Assembly (NCBI GenBank): GCA_019722365.1
Contig: JADFUC010002162.1
Location: forward strand, 103,411 to 167,410
Reading direction: 5' to 3'
Length of the DNA: 64,000 nucleotides
From: Lithospermum erythrorhizon
Taxonomy: Eukaryota > Streptophyta > Magnoliopsida > Boraginales > Boraginaceae
Shown: piece after piece, positions 10,707 through 22,924 of the stretch
How positions within the stretch are numbered: the stretch's first letter is position 1
Layout: each line of letters starts with the position of its first letter
Notes under the pieces: model-generated
What the model saw: only the letters and a program-made list of their open reading frames with translations
The model's database searches: none
Told to the model about the DNA's origin: nothing
Position numbers and translations under genes: made by a program

Positions 10707-13319
10707 TGTAACGACCACTTCCCAAAGATGTGCTTTTTTGAGTGAAGTCATTAAAAATACGGAACAAATTACGCTGACCCATGGATATTCGGTTTAAAAT
10801 ACAATTCGTTTCATTAAAAAATGTGATCGCGAATTAGTTTCACAAATCAAGCAGGTTTTAAAATTTATAATCCATCGGTGATATCAGCAGCAAACCCTTA
10901 TATATATACACAACATATCAGAAAATAAAGTAATGCGGCGAAGCTAAGCAGAGATGATACGTACGGTATCCACGAATACAAAACGACAAGTAGAGAGAAG
11001 GCTAAGTTTCAAAAGGAAAATACAACAATCAAAGCGATTGACAACCTTTAATCGGTATTGAGGATCCTCTGCCCGATCTTTACTTTAGCTACTCGGAACA
11101 AAACTCTCGGCTTGACCTCTTGGCTCAGCTGGCCACGTCTGTCGGCAGCACAAATGAAATGCCGCTGGCGAAAAGAGGGTGTAAGCCGCGAGGCTTAGTG
11201 AAACTTAGCAGTGAACTTGCCATGCGGAGCGAGGTCAATCAATAATATAATTAGTCAAATATGAATAAAATACATATATCGAGGACTACACAAAGGTCAT
11301 ACAACATGAATTCATGAAATCTGAGACATACATGAAGATATAATAGAGGTTGTGGCGCCTGATTTCGGAAAGAAATCGATAGACTGACAACGACTAAAAC
11401 TCACGAGTAAATGAACCTCACTGTCTGCATTATCCCGCGTTATACCGTCATAATCTTATCACCGATCCGATGCACACTGCTTGAGGAATGGACTAATCAA
11501 TAAAAATCACCTTATACCGCATTAAAGGCCAAAAGCAGCGCTTATACGCAAGTAAAGCGCCTTGGCGCTTATACACAAGTATAAAGGCACGCGCTTATAC
11601 CTGAAAGTATAAGGCACGCGCTGGCCCATCACCAGTAGTATAGGGCCACATCGACAATGCACCGCGGCAAAGTGATCATACATTTCTTGCCTACCGAGTA
11701 TAAAGGCAAACCCGCCTTATTTATACCGTAGTATAGAGACCTGCTTAAACGATACACCTGACAAAGCGATCAAAGCAGTCATGCATTCTTATGCGAGTAT
11801 AAGGCCAAACCGCCGCAGCTATACGGCAGTATAGGGCCAATAAATCACATATCTGCCGAGGAAGGGAGGAGAGTCGCTAATCCCACAGTAATCCCGACTA
11901 TAGGGTCGCTTTACGATACTCCAAGGCCTCGAACTCGTACATAACTTGAGCAACTACTCTGCTCCCAAGTATTCTGTGTAATTAAGCATTACATGATAAG
12001 TAAATGTCCCTTGTCGCCGACAAAGGCCATAAACATATCAAAAGGGGTGCGACAAGGCCACAAGCGATAGTGCCGTGAGGCCACGTAATATAATAGTGCG
12101 TCAGGCCAAAATTGAAATATAAGTTGGGAGTTCGAGTTGTTCTTTTACCTCAAGCGATCTTGACCACGAAACACAATCACGCTAACACGAGCAATTACAT
12201 GTATATCGTTCATAATCATAACGATAACATGTATATCACAAATCGGAGTAAGAATCGTAAAAAGTAACGCCGTGAGATAGTACTACTCTGTAGCTTCCTT
12301 GAAACCATGAAAAGACAATCGAGGTAGCGCGCTTTTCACGATCAGCGCCTAAACAACTGAAATTATAATCAAGACTATTCTTATGCGGCGTTACGGAAGA
12401 TACATAACTTGACTCTTGGGAGAACTATCTAAGCAGTCTAACTTTGACGGATAAACTATCAATTATAATCGGCCGGACCTGACGATCGATCCACCGCTAA
12501 AATTTCATCTTATTTGCTGTCATTACCAATCCAACATAAGTCAAATTTTAATTAATGTGGTCATAATTATAGCACATACTCGAAATATCAATTATCTTGA
12601 ATTGATTAACACTGTGTAATCCCTTTAATCGATTTTAAATCACCCGATTGAACATCGCAGCAACTATAATAAGGTCCCGATATAACCTCACTACGCATTT
12701 AAAGTCTTATAAAATATCCATAAATAGTCAACCGAAAACCTAAAAGTCAACTCGGCCATGCGTCACCAACGATCTACAAATCACGAATTAAATGACATAT
12801 ACGTCGCGGAAACCCATAACCAACTAAAATTTATCATAAAATTCAATTATGGAAAAGTCAACTAAAAGTCAACTATGTCAAAACCCAGAAATATCTCGAA
12901 GACAAGAAATTTCTTACCTTAAGCTGGAAGAAGGAATGATGGAGAAAGATATTCTCTGACGATCTTGAGTTTGGCGACAATCGAAGAGAGAAATGGAAAA
13001 ATGAAATTTTTTAAGGGGAGGGATAGAATTTCGTAAAACAAGAAAAATGAAGATGATGAAGTGTTGTGATGATGTGGAAGATAAGCATGCGAGATATTTT
13101 AAAAACACCGAGTCTAGTTCGGTTTCGGTTAATTACCGACTTATCGTACTAAATCTCCACAGACCCGATTTCGAATAAAAATTCTTCCTGGCTTAAACAC
13201 TACTAAATTATAACGTAATTCGGTACTAAATAATATTATCGTGAAATTAATTATCACAGCCAGAATTAAGCATGGAATTGAAAAATTAAATTTTTTCTTT
13301 TTAAGTAGCAGTTATTAAA
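10707..13319 (-). mobile_element. Ty3/gypsy LTR (solo-like), minus strand, part of 4.2-kb duplication
   Basis: The minus-strand sequence runs from a degraded TGTAATAAC at 13,319 to GGTCGTTACA at 10,707, about 2.6 kb. It is collinear with the LTR at 19,656-22,230. No primer-binding site or internal region follows at its 3' side, so it behaves as a solo LTR. It sits inside the 5' part of another LTR of the same family (13,320-14,024). It has no open frame. Confidence 0.75.
11505..11850 (-). repeat. Tandem hairpin array within LTR
   Basis: This is the minus-strand counterpart of the array at 9,945-10,206. Palindromes of the type CTTATAC-ACAA-GTATAAAG recur (for example near 11,556-11,585). Stems are kept while loops differ between copies. 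Confidence 0.6.
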
Positions 13320-14024
13320 TTCACTCCTTTAATCAATTTTTAAATCACGATTTAACATCACAAAAACTACAATAAGGTCCTGATTAACCTCCTACACATT
13401 TAAAGTCTTAGAAAAATGCTCGACGAGAAAAGTCAACAAAACCTAAAAGTCAACTCAAACTGCGTAAATCCTCGAACAACCTACAAATAAATGAATGCGA
13501 CATATATACATAATAGAACCATAACAAACTAAGATTCAACATAAAATTAAGTTATTCAAAGTCAACCAAGAAAAATCCAACCAAAACTCTAACTTTAGCA
13601 CCTCGAATAGTAGGGAAAGAGGTTGGGGAAATGCTGAAAACGACTTGAGGATCTTTATAAGCAATAAAGTGATGAAATGGAAGAAAAAAAAGAATTAGGT
13701 TTTGCTCCATGGAACTCTCGGCCAAGCAAAGGAAGAAAGGAAGATATTTGTGATATTTTGTGATGATAAGGTTGAAAGATGACTTAAGTCTTAAGTGTGA
13801 AAAACATACTTGAGTTTGTGCAGAAATTACGCGAATCCCGAGCTATCGAGCAACTTAACGATCCAACCTTTCGAATTGTCCCCAGCCCATTACTACTAGA
13901 TTATAAATGTAATTAGAAGCTCAAATAATATCTGAAATAATATTATTATCGAAATTATTTATCTTATCTAAAGGTCCCTTGCGGCCAAAATTTTAAATTT
14001 TTTTAGCATAGCGAGGTTATTACG
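13320..14024 (-). mobile_element. Ty3/gypsy LTR 5' fragment, host of the nested LTR
   Basis: It starts on the minus strand with CGTAATAACC at 14,024 and contains the family blocks up to the ATTAAAGGAGTGA block, where the LTR 10,707-13,319 begins. Its 3' remainder is not found on the other side. Its counterpart in the second duplicate is 22,231-22,924. Confidence 0.65.
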
Positions 14025-14907
14025 GTTTTATTCCACTAAGTTTTGATTTTGCTGTAATTTGAGTTAAGATTTCAATTAGATTTTCCCGTGTTAGATTTCA
14101 ATTTGATATTTCTTTTGTTCGATTGTTTGAAACAATTTGATGATGTTTTTTGTTCAAGTGGGTTTAATGCGCCCGATGCCCAGCATTCTATTTTCGGCTT
14201 TATTTCGAACCGTTTGGAAGCGAACCAAATTAGACGAGCGTTAACCTCGATTTTAGACCTCGAACTAGAGCCAAACTTTTTATTTTGAGGCTCGAGGTTT
14301 CGAACGGCCCGAGCGTAAGGTTCGATGTGTAGAGGCAGTCGAACCCGCGTGTCGGTAGGTTAAACTCATTTACATCCTACTAGTAGTTAGAAGGGATCAA
14401 GATCATGACTCTCCTTGATTTGAATTTTTTGATTTTATCAAATAATTATAAGATATTTCACATAAAATATAATGATTGGTGCTACCTTAATAGTTGAATA
14501 AGCATCATTTAAATCGATTTAACGTATTTGATATATATTTACTATTTGTTCAGAATCCGTCAAGCGAAGGAACATAAATATAAACTAACGGGGTGTCAGA
14601 CATAAACTAATACAATCTGAAATATATTTGGAAGAGAAAACCAACAAGGATAAATCGGTTTGGGAGTAAAAATTCCCCAATCGCTCGTGCAAAATTGGTG
14701 AAATAGTTTAAATTCGAGCCATTCGAGAGTCTGTAGATGCAACAAACACATTGAGTCGTTTCCTAGCAAATAACGATATTGATGAGCAATTTGCCTACCT
14801 ATACATGATTATGTGCTTATTTGTTAAAATTCAAATTTAGAATCATGCTGAAGTTATGAAATATGTTGCACAAATTTTGAATATTGATATGTATGAATAT
14901 GTACAAT
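14025..14907. repeat. Flank segment F, copy 1 of the duplication
   Basis: Non-coding. 14,030-14,380 resembles a DNA-transposon fragment ending in ACTCATTTACATC, related to 2,105. The rest is AT-rich. The entire stretch is repeated at 22,925-23,789. Copy 1 breaks off at about 14,905 after GAATATGTACA and switches directly into the middle of an LTR. Confidence 0.7.
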
Positions 14908-16213
14908 CACGGGAGTTCAGCGTGATACGTACCTCAGCCGATCTTGACCCGCAGAGAAACACAATCACATACTTGACCATTACAAATATATCGTTCTCGT
15001 AATCATAACACAATAACATGTACATCATTCTCACGTAATCATATCACGATAACATGTATACGTTCTCGCGTAATCATATCACGATAACGTGTTCCATGAT
15101 TTAGTAAATGCATTAAAGTAACACCCGTGAGATAAGTACTTTCGCCTCTGGCAGCTCATGAGCCATGAAAAACAATCAAAAAGGTAACTGCCCTTTTCCC
15201 GATCAGCGCTTTAAACAACGCCCGGAAAGTATAATCAAGACCTCTTCTTATGCCGGCGTTCTAGAAGATACATAACCAACTCTTGAGAGACTATCTAGCG
15301 GTCTAACATGGCCGGATAAACTATCAATTATAATCCCGTGGACACAACCCAATCGATTCCCGCTAAATTCCATCTGCTCCTTTCTCATTACAAATTGACA
15401 TAAGTTATTCTTAATCATCAAGTCCATAATTAACAATCTATACTCGAAGTATCAATTATAACTCGACTTGGAATTTATACTTTTACTGACATGTACCACT
15501 TTAATGATTTAAATCACCAATTTAACATCATAACAATCATAATAAGGTCCCAATATAACCTCCTACACATTTAAAGTCTTATAAAAATATCCACATAAAA
15601 GTCAACCGAAACCTAAAATCAAGCTTGACCATGCGTGAATTGAGAAGCGATCTACAAATCATGAATTAAGTAACTCAAATCGTCACGAACCCCATAACCA
15701 ACTAAGATTTATCACCAAATTCAATTATAGAAAAGTCAACTAAAGTCAACTATGTCAAAACCCAAGAAATATCTCGAAAGACTTGAAATTTAACACCTTA
15801 ACTCGAAGAGAGAATGATAGGGAGAAACAATATTACAACTAGTCTTGAGTTTGACGACAATCGAAGAGAGAAATGGAAATGAAATTTTTTTTAAGGGAGG
15901 GTGAATATTTCGGCCAAAATGGAACAAGATGAAGATGATGACTTGGTTTTATGATGTGGAGGATAAAATTTTAGAAGATATTTATAAAAAAATCGAGTCA
16001 GATTCGGTTTGATTAGTCTCCGCTTATCGTACTTAAATCTCCACGAACCCGATTTCAAAGATAAAATTCTTCCATGGCAAACACTACTAAATTATAAATG
16101 AAATTCGGCTCAAAAATTTTTACGAAATAATATCATCATCGAAAAAAATTATACTATTCCCGGTCCGCGCCCGTAGAAAAAATTTAATTTTTTTTCGTAA
16201 CGGAGTTATTACA
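14908..16213 (-). mobile_element. Truncated 3' LTR of the gypsy element
   Basis: It begins with TGTAATAACTCC at 16,213 and follows the 5' LTR for about 1.3 kb, then is replaced by segment F at about 14,907. The missing half would contain the hairpin array and the LTR 3' end. The LTR start, splice-donor GT (15,797) and GTTGACTTT motifs are present. Confidence 0.7.
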
Positions 16214-16439
16214 ATCTGCCACTTCTTGAAATTCGACACCGAGAATTTAACAACCTAGTAATCAAGCGAGAACAATATAATAACACAAAATCCAAATATC
16301 ACACAAAATAAAAGCGATCACCCAACTCCCGCTCTATAATCAGCCAAGTGAAATGCATTAGGCCAACCACCATCCCTGCGGCCGACTGCCGATCTGCATC
16401 TATTCTTTGAAATTCTAGATTCGATCCCTGGCTCGTGAA

Positions 16440-17818
16440 CTCTCATATGGGCGAAAATCTCCCGTCATTCTGACATCAAAACCAACTCAATTTGTTTTCG
16501 TCTCTGGATCCTTTGATTTTACTACACTTTTCGGTCATCGGTACTACGTTGCCTTCTGCGGGTGGTACTGTTAGTCGAGTCATAATGTGATGAACTCGAT
16601 CCGCCTCCTGCGCCTCAAATTCAAATCTCTGCGTGGAAGATATTTCAAACTCTTGTGTCCGGTAAAAATGCGGCATTTAACCCATGCGAGATAATGTCTC
16701 CACCCAACCCCGATGCAGCGACTATCGCGGTAGCTCGAAAATCATGGGTCGGATAGTTAACTGCGTGATTTCTCAGCGTCGGAAGCATAGGCAATCACGC
16801 TTCCCATTAGCGTCGAAACGCTTTTGATCCACGATGCGAAGCATCGCTTAAATCCACGTAGCCCTCGGGGAGCCGGGCCAGTATTTACCCAGCTGGGCGA
16901 AGTCAACTTTCACTTTAGTATCTGAGCGGTCCTGTGATACGTCCATCCCAGATAAAGCGGAACCGCACTACGGTCAACTGGTCAATGGCGTATGATCGAG
17001 AAAGAACTTGATGAATCTCCCTATAAGAACGGCTAACCCCAAGAAACTCTGACACCAAATTCATGGCTTGTGGGGCCCATTGATGTTCCTGACCTCCGCT
17101 TACGTGGATCAACAAAATACCTCGCCGAAATAACATGACCGAAGTGCACTTTACGCCAGCGAACTCACATTTGGAAAACTTGGCATACTTGGTGTTGTAC
17201 CGAGGTCCTCAACACAATGCAAATGCACCATTATTCTCGCCCTGCAGAATATGCTCGAATATCGTTAATGAATACCGCTGAAACTTCGTCGGATACTCCA
17301 CAGCGCCCGGTTCATCAAATCCATAAAAATTTTGCCGGTCGTTGTCAATCTGGTAACCTTATAAAACTCATAATGTCCATACTTGAATCAACCGATTTGA
17401 ATATACCCCCTTTGATCCTCAACTAATGATAACCGGACCCTTAATCGTCTTGGCTTGCTTGGCATCCTTGGTGATCAAACAAATCGTCAGTGCGGAAATG
17501 GGTTTCGGTTCTTAATGGTCCTTTATTCGGTACTTTATAGTCGATACGCGACCTCATCGAACCGTCGCTTCTTTTCTAAGCAACCTTTGATTGCGGAGAT
17601 ACGCTTTCGATTACGATGAATCCGCGTATTGACGATTTCACATGGCGAGTCCATGATTCACGCGAATTAAATTTGGAAGCGTCGCAATGCGGTGGAAGAG
17701 AAATTGGTGTTGTCTTTGAGAATAACCTCGATAACAAATTCAATCTCCTGCGGTGGCAACCCGGTGAAGTCTCGGGAAAAACATCCTTGAACTCTCTAAC
17801 TTGACCATCCTCGGTCAT
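16440..17818 (-). pseudogene. gypsy pol remnant: reverse transcriptase and RNase H
   Basis: This codes for the enzyme that copied the element RNA into DNA. Minus-strand reading at 17,818-17,576 gives the RT entry region: EFKDVFPE, a TTPISLPPH-type motif, then GFIVIESVSP, equivalent to the family's GFIRPSVSP. Next come the KCEF region (about 17,170), SFLGVSRSYREIHQ (about 17,020-17,050, equivalent to SFLGLAGYYRRFI), and a GSVIAYAS plus NYPTHDFELAAIV-type RNase H region (about 16,720-16,800). IFTGHKSLKYLPRR is readable at about 16,640-16,680. Every segment lies in a different frame, so small indels are dense. The catalytic YxDD box was not found. No integrase follows. Confidence 0.7.
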
Positions 17819-19637
17819 TCTCTTCTACATTCAAATCAACCGCGTATCGAGAACCCCGATACGCTACTTTCAGAATCAATATCACGGCGAGTCGCGTCTG
17901 GCTTCGAAGGCAAAAATCATACATGCCACAAATTGGATATACGGTGCTTCCAGACCCACAAAGTAATCTCTTTCAGGTATGGCGATCAATAGCGGCATGA
18001 TGTTTTGACGATCCGTACGAAGATAAGGTCAAAATTAGAAAGCTCAAATGGAAGTAAATCGGCCAGACAATGGTACGACCACATGCTGATCAAAGGGCGG
18101 TCTATATGCAAATCTAACCTGGCCCGACCTCCCTACTTGGCGTCATAATCTCAAGTACAGGATAGGAAAAGAGCACCTGACTTATAGAATAAGCGAGGAA
18201 TAAAACTCGAGAAGCGAAAGAATCGCCTTTGAATCAAACAACGCCTTTCCGATATAAATGCAGAAATAATGTACACATCGCATTTATGGGGTATCATAGC
18301 GCCTGCGATGTAACAACATGAATACGGCCTCGATCGGCTCCCATTCGAGGCTTACACCCACGGCGCTCCTCACCGGGTCCTACGAGCCCATTACCCCGGC
18401 CTCAGCGGCATTGAATCGACTCCTGACTCCCACGATAACACTACGGCCAGTGAGGCGGAGTCTTTGAAGCTCCCCTGCAGGAGGCTGAGGTTACTCGCCG
18501 CCAAATGTCACAGGCTGGCGTCGATAAGCGTAAGACCACCCTCTCCCGGCTGATCCTGCTGCTGTGCCCAATCGACATGGCAGTAACAGCGAGGATGCGG
18601 ACCCCCAGGAAGACTACTCACAGACCCTTGGATCTCGCTGACGCCAAAATGCGAAGGAGTAATGCGTAACTTCGGGCGGACTATCGAACCTTTGATGGCT
18701 ACGCGGGGCGACTTTCTTGGTCAGTCCTCCTACGAACTCTAGAGTAGAATTACACCGGAATAGAAAGTTTCGAATTCGACTCCTCCTCGATCCGGCTGCT
18801 TTCGAACACGCGACTCCGTTTCCATCTTGAGGTTTTGCATTCCTCGGCATAGGCTAGTAAACTCCGTCGGTGAGATGCGGTGACGTATCTCGCGTCGATC
18901 AATCCTGAATCTAGTGATCCTCTTCGCTTCTACTTAGGATAAACATCGAGGAAGTAGTCGGCACAAATCAACAGGCGCCTCTCGTGCTCCTCAGCTGACA
19001 CCAGGCCACATGTCAGCCAATCGGCTCTCTCCCAGAGGCCGCCATGTGGGTCTCAGAGCAATAATTCTCCAGGAAGAGGGATGTAATCGCTCCCGGAAAC
19101 ATGAACCTCCCCTGCCATGATCGAGGAGATGCACTTTCCAGAGTTCTCCCGCGGTCGCACCCTCTCGTGGGGGGAATCTCTACAATCATGGGCTTCATCT
19201 GCATCTAGCCCACTTGATCCCGTCGGCAAAATCGACTTACGTATTTCGGATGGGCAGCATGCTTTCTTTCTGGTATTTTACTAAACAAGCTTGGTGGATC
19301 CCTCTTCATAAGCAGAGTCGAAGCAAACTGCTGCAGGTCGACCCCTGTGCCGACCACTGAGCATTCGCACTCTACCACGAGGTCTGCAACCTCGCCAGCA
19401 TGCTTTCAGAGCCCAGGACCTATTTGGTCATGCTTCGTCGGCAGTATACCACTACCCATTTCTGACTCATACGCTACCCGGGCACACCGATCTACACCAA
19501 GCCCCGCGCGCTCACAGGTGAAAATTATGACGATCCTCACAGCGACAAAAGAAAAAGACAGACTTATACAAAAAAGACACCGGCTCACCATAGGCTTCGA
19601 AAGAAAAACAAGTAAGCGCGGCCCACGTGTCACGAAA
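17819..19637 (-). pseudogene. gypsy gag-protease remnant
   Basis: Between the primer-binding site and RT, the reading is badly broken. An ALFDS motif at about 18,230-18,255 fits the aspartic protease active site (usually DSG). A GRIHVV-type motif lies upstream, and a KHHAAIDRHT motif at about 17,960-18,000 matches the stretch after the protease in this family (usually GMDWL then HAAIDCH). A Cys-rich spot near 18,560-18,600 may be the ruined gag zinc knuckle. The gag itself (about 18,600-19,400) I accept only by position and by scattered basic and acidic segments such as YAEE near 18,850. Confidence 0.5.
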
Positions 19638-19651
19638 CTGCTTCGATACCA
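19638..19651 (-). other. Primer-binding site, initiator tRNA-Met type
   Basis: Four bases inside the LTR end (TTACA at 19,656), the minus strand reads TGGTATCGAAGC. This resembles TGGTATCAGAGC, the usual site complementary to the 3' end of plant initiator tRNA-Met, and fixes the element's orientation and LTR boundary. Confidence 0.7.
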
Positions 19652-19655
19652 AAAT

Positions 19656-22230
19656 TGTAACGACGTAAAGATTCGGCCCTTTTTTTAATTGAGAGTCATT
19701 AAAATCTGGAACACGAGAGTCACGAAACCGATGGATGACTCGGTTTAAAATACAATTAGTTTAAATCCAAAAATGTGATCGCAATTAAGTTTCCCAAATC
19801 AACAGTTTTTAAAATTTATAATGTCAGCCGATATCGGCTTAATGGCCATATATATATATATCGCATATCCGAAAATAAAGTAATGCGGCAAGACTACAAC
19901 CAGATAATCACATTTTGGTATCTGAGAATACAAAATAACCCAACTGAGAAGGCTAAAGTTTCAAAAGGAAAAAAATACAACAATCAAAGCAGGTTGACAT
20001 GCACGCCCCAAAAATCAATTTGAGGATCCTGCACGATGCTCACAGCTGCACCGGAACAAAACTCTCGAAACGGCCTCTTGGCTGTGGCGTCATCGACTGG
20101 CCTTGAAATGAAATGCCGCCCAGCGAAAAGGTGTAGCCCAAGCGGGGAAACTAGTGAAAGAAAACAACACGGGGTGAAGCTCTGGGCGAGTCAATCAATA
20201 ATATAATTAGTCAAATAGACCAAGCCCTATATCGAGGACTACCTAAAAAGGTCGCTACTTGTAATTAAAAGCGAAATCTCGAGACATAATACATGAAGAT
20301 ATAATAGAGAGGATTTGTGACACCTGATTTCGAGAAAGAAATCAATAGACTAATGGCGACTAAAACTCACAATCGTAGACCTCACTTATCTCTCGCTATC
20401 CCCACGGTATACCATCCTGTCTTGTATCTTTCGATCCGTGCACTGCGGAATGGACTGTCGATAATCACCCTTATGCGGTAAAGGCCAAACCGCTTATACA
20501 CAAAGTATAAAGGCACGCGCTTATACACAAGTATAAAGCGCTGGCAGCTTATACACAAAGTAAGGCCGCATGTATTATCTCTGATAGTATAGGGCAGCGT
20601 CGGCAATCTTGTAAGTGATCAAAAGACTCATTATTCTTATGCGAGTATAAGGCCAAACCATGTATTATCTTAGTAGTATAGGGCCACTTGAAGCAATCTG
20701 TAGCAATGGCGATCAAAAGCGAGAGTCATACGCTCTTATGCAGTATAAGGCCAAACCCTTGTGTTATCACAGTAGTATAGGGCCAATAGCGTCACGTATC
20801 TGAGGAAGGAGGTCGCTGTCCACAGTAATCCCGACTATGGGGTGGCCCCGCATTTTCAGGCTCGAACTAATGCATGCTTGAGCAAACACTCACTCCCCGA
20901 AAGTATTCTGTGTGGCTAAAACATCCCTTGATAAGTAAATCAATCATGATGGCAAATATGCTTGTCTCAAAGTGCAAATGAGGCCACAAGCGATACAATA
21001 GTGTAAAACGAAGTGCGTAATATAATAATTATAAAATCGAATACCAAAATTGAAATATAAGTTGGAATTCAGTTGTTGCCGCAAATGATAACTGACGCCC
21101 GCGAAACAAATCGCATGCTATGGCCAATTCATTATCGTTACCGTAATCGCTAACCTGATAACATGTATCCTGAATCAAGGTAAGTGCATTAAAGTAACAC
21201 CGAGTGAGATAAGTGCTACTTTCTGTAGGCTCTGTGAGCCATGAAAGACAATGAGGTAGCGCCTTTTCCACGATCGGCGCCTAAGCAAACTTGCAGAGTA
21301 TAATCAAGACTATTCTTATGCAGTAGTTACGGAATACATAACTCTTGGGCTTATCTACAACAGTCTAACTTTGACGGATAAACTATCGAATTATCCCGTG
21401 GACCTTGACAATCGATCCCAAATTTAAATGCTTATTATGTCATTACCAATCAACTTATAAGTCATTTTAAATTAACATATATAAATTATACTTCAAATTG
21501 GAACTAACAACTTCAGCATAATCCCTTTAATCAATTTTAAATCGCAATTGAACATCGCATGACTATAATAAGGTCGATATAACCTCACACTGCATTTAAA
21601 GTCTTATAAAAATATCCACATAAATGGTCGGCCGAAAACCTAAAAGTCAACTCGACCATGCGTCCTCAGCTTGATCTACAAATCAGAATTAAATGAAACA
21701 TATCACGTCCAGAACCATAACTTGACTAAAATTTATCACAAAATTCAATTATGGAAAAATCAACTAAAGTCGTATGTAGAAGCTTAAAATATCTAGAAAG
21801 ACTTGAAATTTCTTACCTTAAGCGGAAGAAGAATGATGGGAGAAAGATATTCTGGCCAAATCTTGGTTTGGCTTGTGTCCGAAGAGAGAGAAATGGAAAA
21901 ATGAAATTTTTAAGGGGAGGATAAATTTCGCCCAAAACAAGAAAAATGAAGATGGTGAAGTGTTGTGATGATGTGGAGAATAAGCATGCCAAGATATTTT
22001 AAAAACCTGAGAGTCAGATTGGTTTCGGTTAGTCTCATTTTATCGTACCTAAATCTCCTTGAACCCGATTTAAAAGATAAAATTCTTCCACAGCAAACAC
22101 TACTAAATTCCTCCGCGTAATTCGTGAAAATTTTTACTAAATAATATTATCATAAAATTAATTATACTAGCCCGGGTCACTTGCCGATTGAAAAATTAAA
22201 TTTTTCTTTTTTAAGTAGCAGGTTATTACA
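19656..22230 (-). mobile_element. 5' LTR of the gypsy element, about 2,575 bp
   Basis: The minus strand begins TGTAATAACC (22,230) and ends CGTCGTTACA (19,656), the TG...CA ends of an LTR. It holds a splice-donor-like GTAAG (after 21,817), GTTGACTTT/GTCAACT motifs, and a hairpin array (20,465-20,790). Its exceptional length is shared by the solo LTR at 53,682. Confidence 0.8.
20465..20790 (-). repeat. Tandem hairpin array within 5' LTR
   Basis: Repeated CTTATAC-ACAA-GTATAA palindromes (near 20,492 and 20,520), then longer units with TATTATC...GTATAGGGCC. The position matches the arrays at 11,505 and 9,945. Confidence 0.6.
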
Positions 22231-22924
22231 TTAACTCCGCTTTAATCAATTTTTAAATCACGATTTAACATCACAAAAACTACAATAAGGTCACAATTAA
22301 CCTCCCTACACATTTAAAGTCTTAGAAAATATCAGCTTGAGAAAAGTCAACAAAAACCTAAAAAAGTCATTTCAGTATGCGATCTCGAAACAACCCTCTA
22401 AATCATGAATCTGGCAGCCTTATACATAATAGAACCCATGAACTAAGATTCAACATAAAATTAAGTTATTCCAAAAGTCAACCCAGAAAAATCAGCAAAA
22501 CTCACAGCTTTCTTACCTCGAATAGTAGGGAAGAGGTTGGGAAGTCTTACGAAGCAACTTGAGGATCTTTATATGCGACAATTGATGAAATGGAAGAAAA
22601 AAAATTGGGTTTGCTCCATTGGAACTCTCGGCCAAGCAAGGAGAAAGCAGGGGAAGATATTTGTGATATTTTGTGATGATAAGGATGAAAGATGACTTAA
22701 CTCTTAAGTCATGAAAAACATGTGAGAGTTTGTGCCAGTACAGTCGAGGCTATCGAGCGACTTAACGATCCAAACCTTTCGAATTGTCCCCTTATTACTA
22801 CTAGATTATAAATGTAATTCGGCTCAAATAATATACGAAATATTATTATCGAAATTATTTATACTATCTCGGATCCTTACCGACCGAAAATTTTAAATTT
22901 TTTTTAGCATAGCGGGTTATTACG
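22231..22924 (-). mobile_element. Ty3/gypsy LTR 5' fragment hosting the nested element, copy 2
   Basis: Collinear with 13,320-14,024, including the TACTATTCGAGGTAAGAAAG donor region at about 22,510-22,530. It starts with CGTAATAACC at 22,924 and stops at the same internal point as copy 1, so the nesting predates the duplication. Confidence 0.65.

Larger units (their letters stand above)
14908..22230 (-). mobile_element. Ty3/gypsy retrotransposon with truncated 3' LTR
   Basis: The minus-strand order is: 5' LTR 22,230-19,656, primer-binding site next to it, internal region with gag, protease, RT and RNase H remnants (19,655-16,214), a purine-rich stretch (AAGAAGTGGCAGA on the minus strand at about 16,216-16,229), then a 3' LTR starting at 16,213 and cut at about 14,908. 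PR before RT-RH with a tRNA-Met-type primer site fits plant Ty3/gypsy. I find no integrase or chromodomain between RNase H and the 3' LTR. All frames are broken. Confidence 0.8.

Noticed and set aside
14290..14375. Possible tRNA-like or SINE promoter (TCGAACCCGCGTGTCGG)
   Set aside because: A B-box-like TTCGAACCC is present but no A box at the right distance and no cloverleaf. The segment is better explained as a DNA-transposon terminus shared with 2,105 and 23,220.
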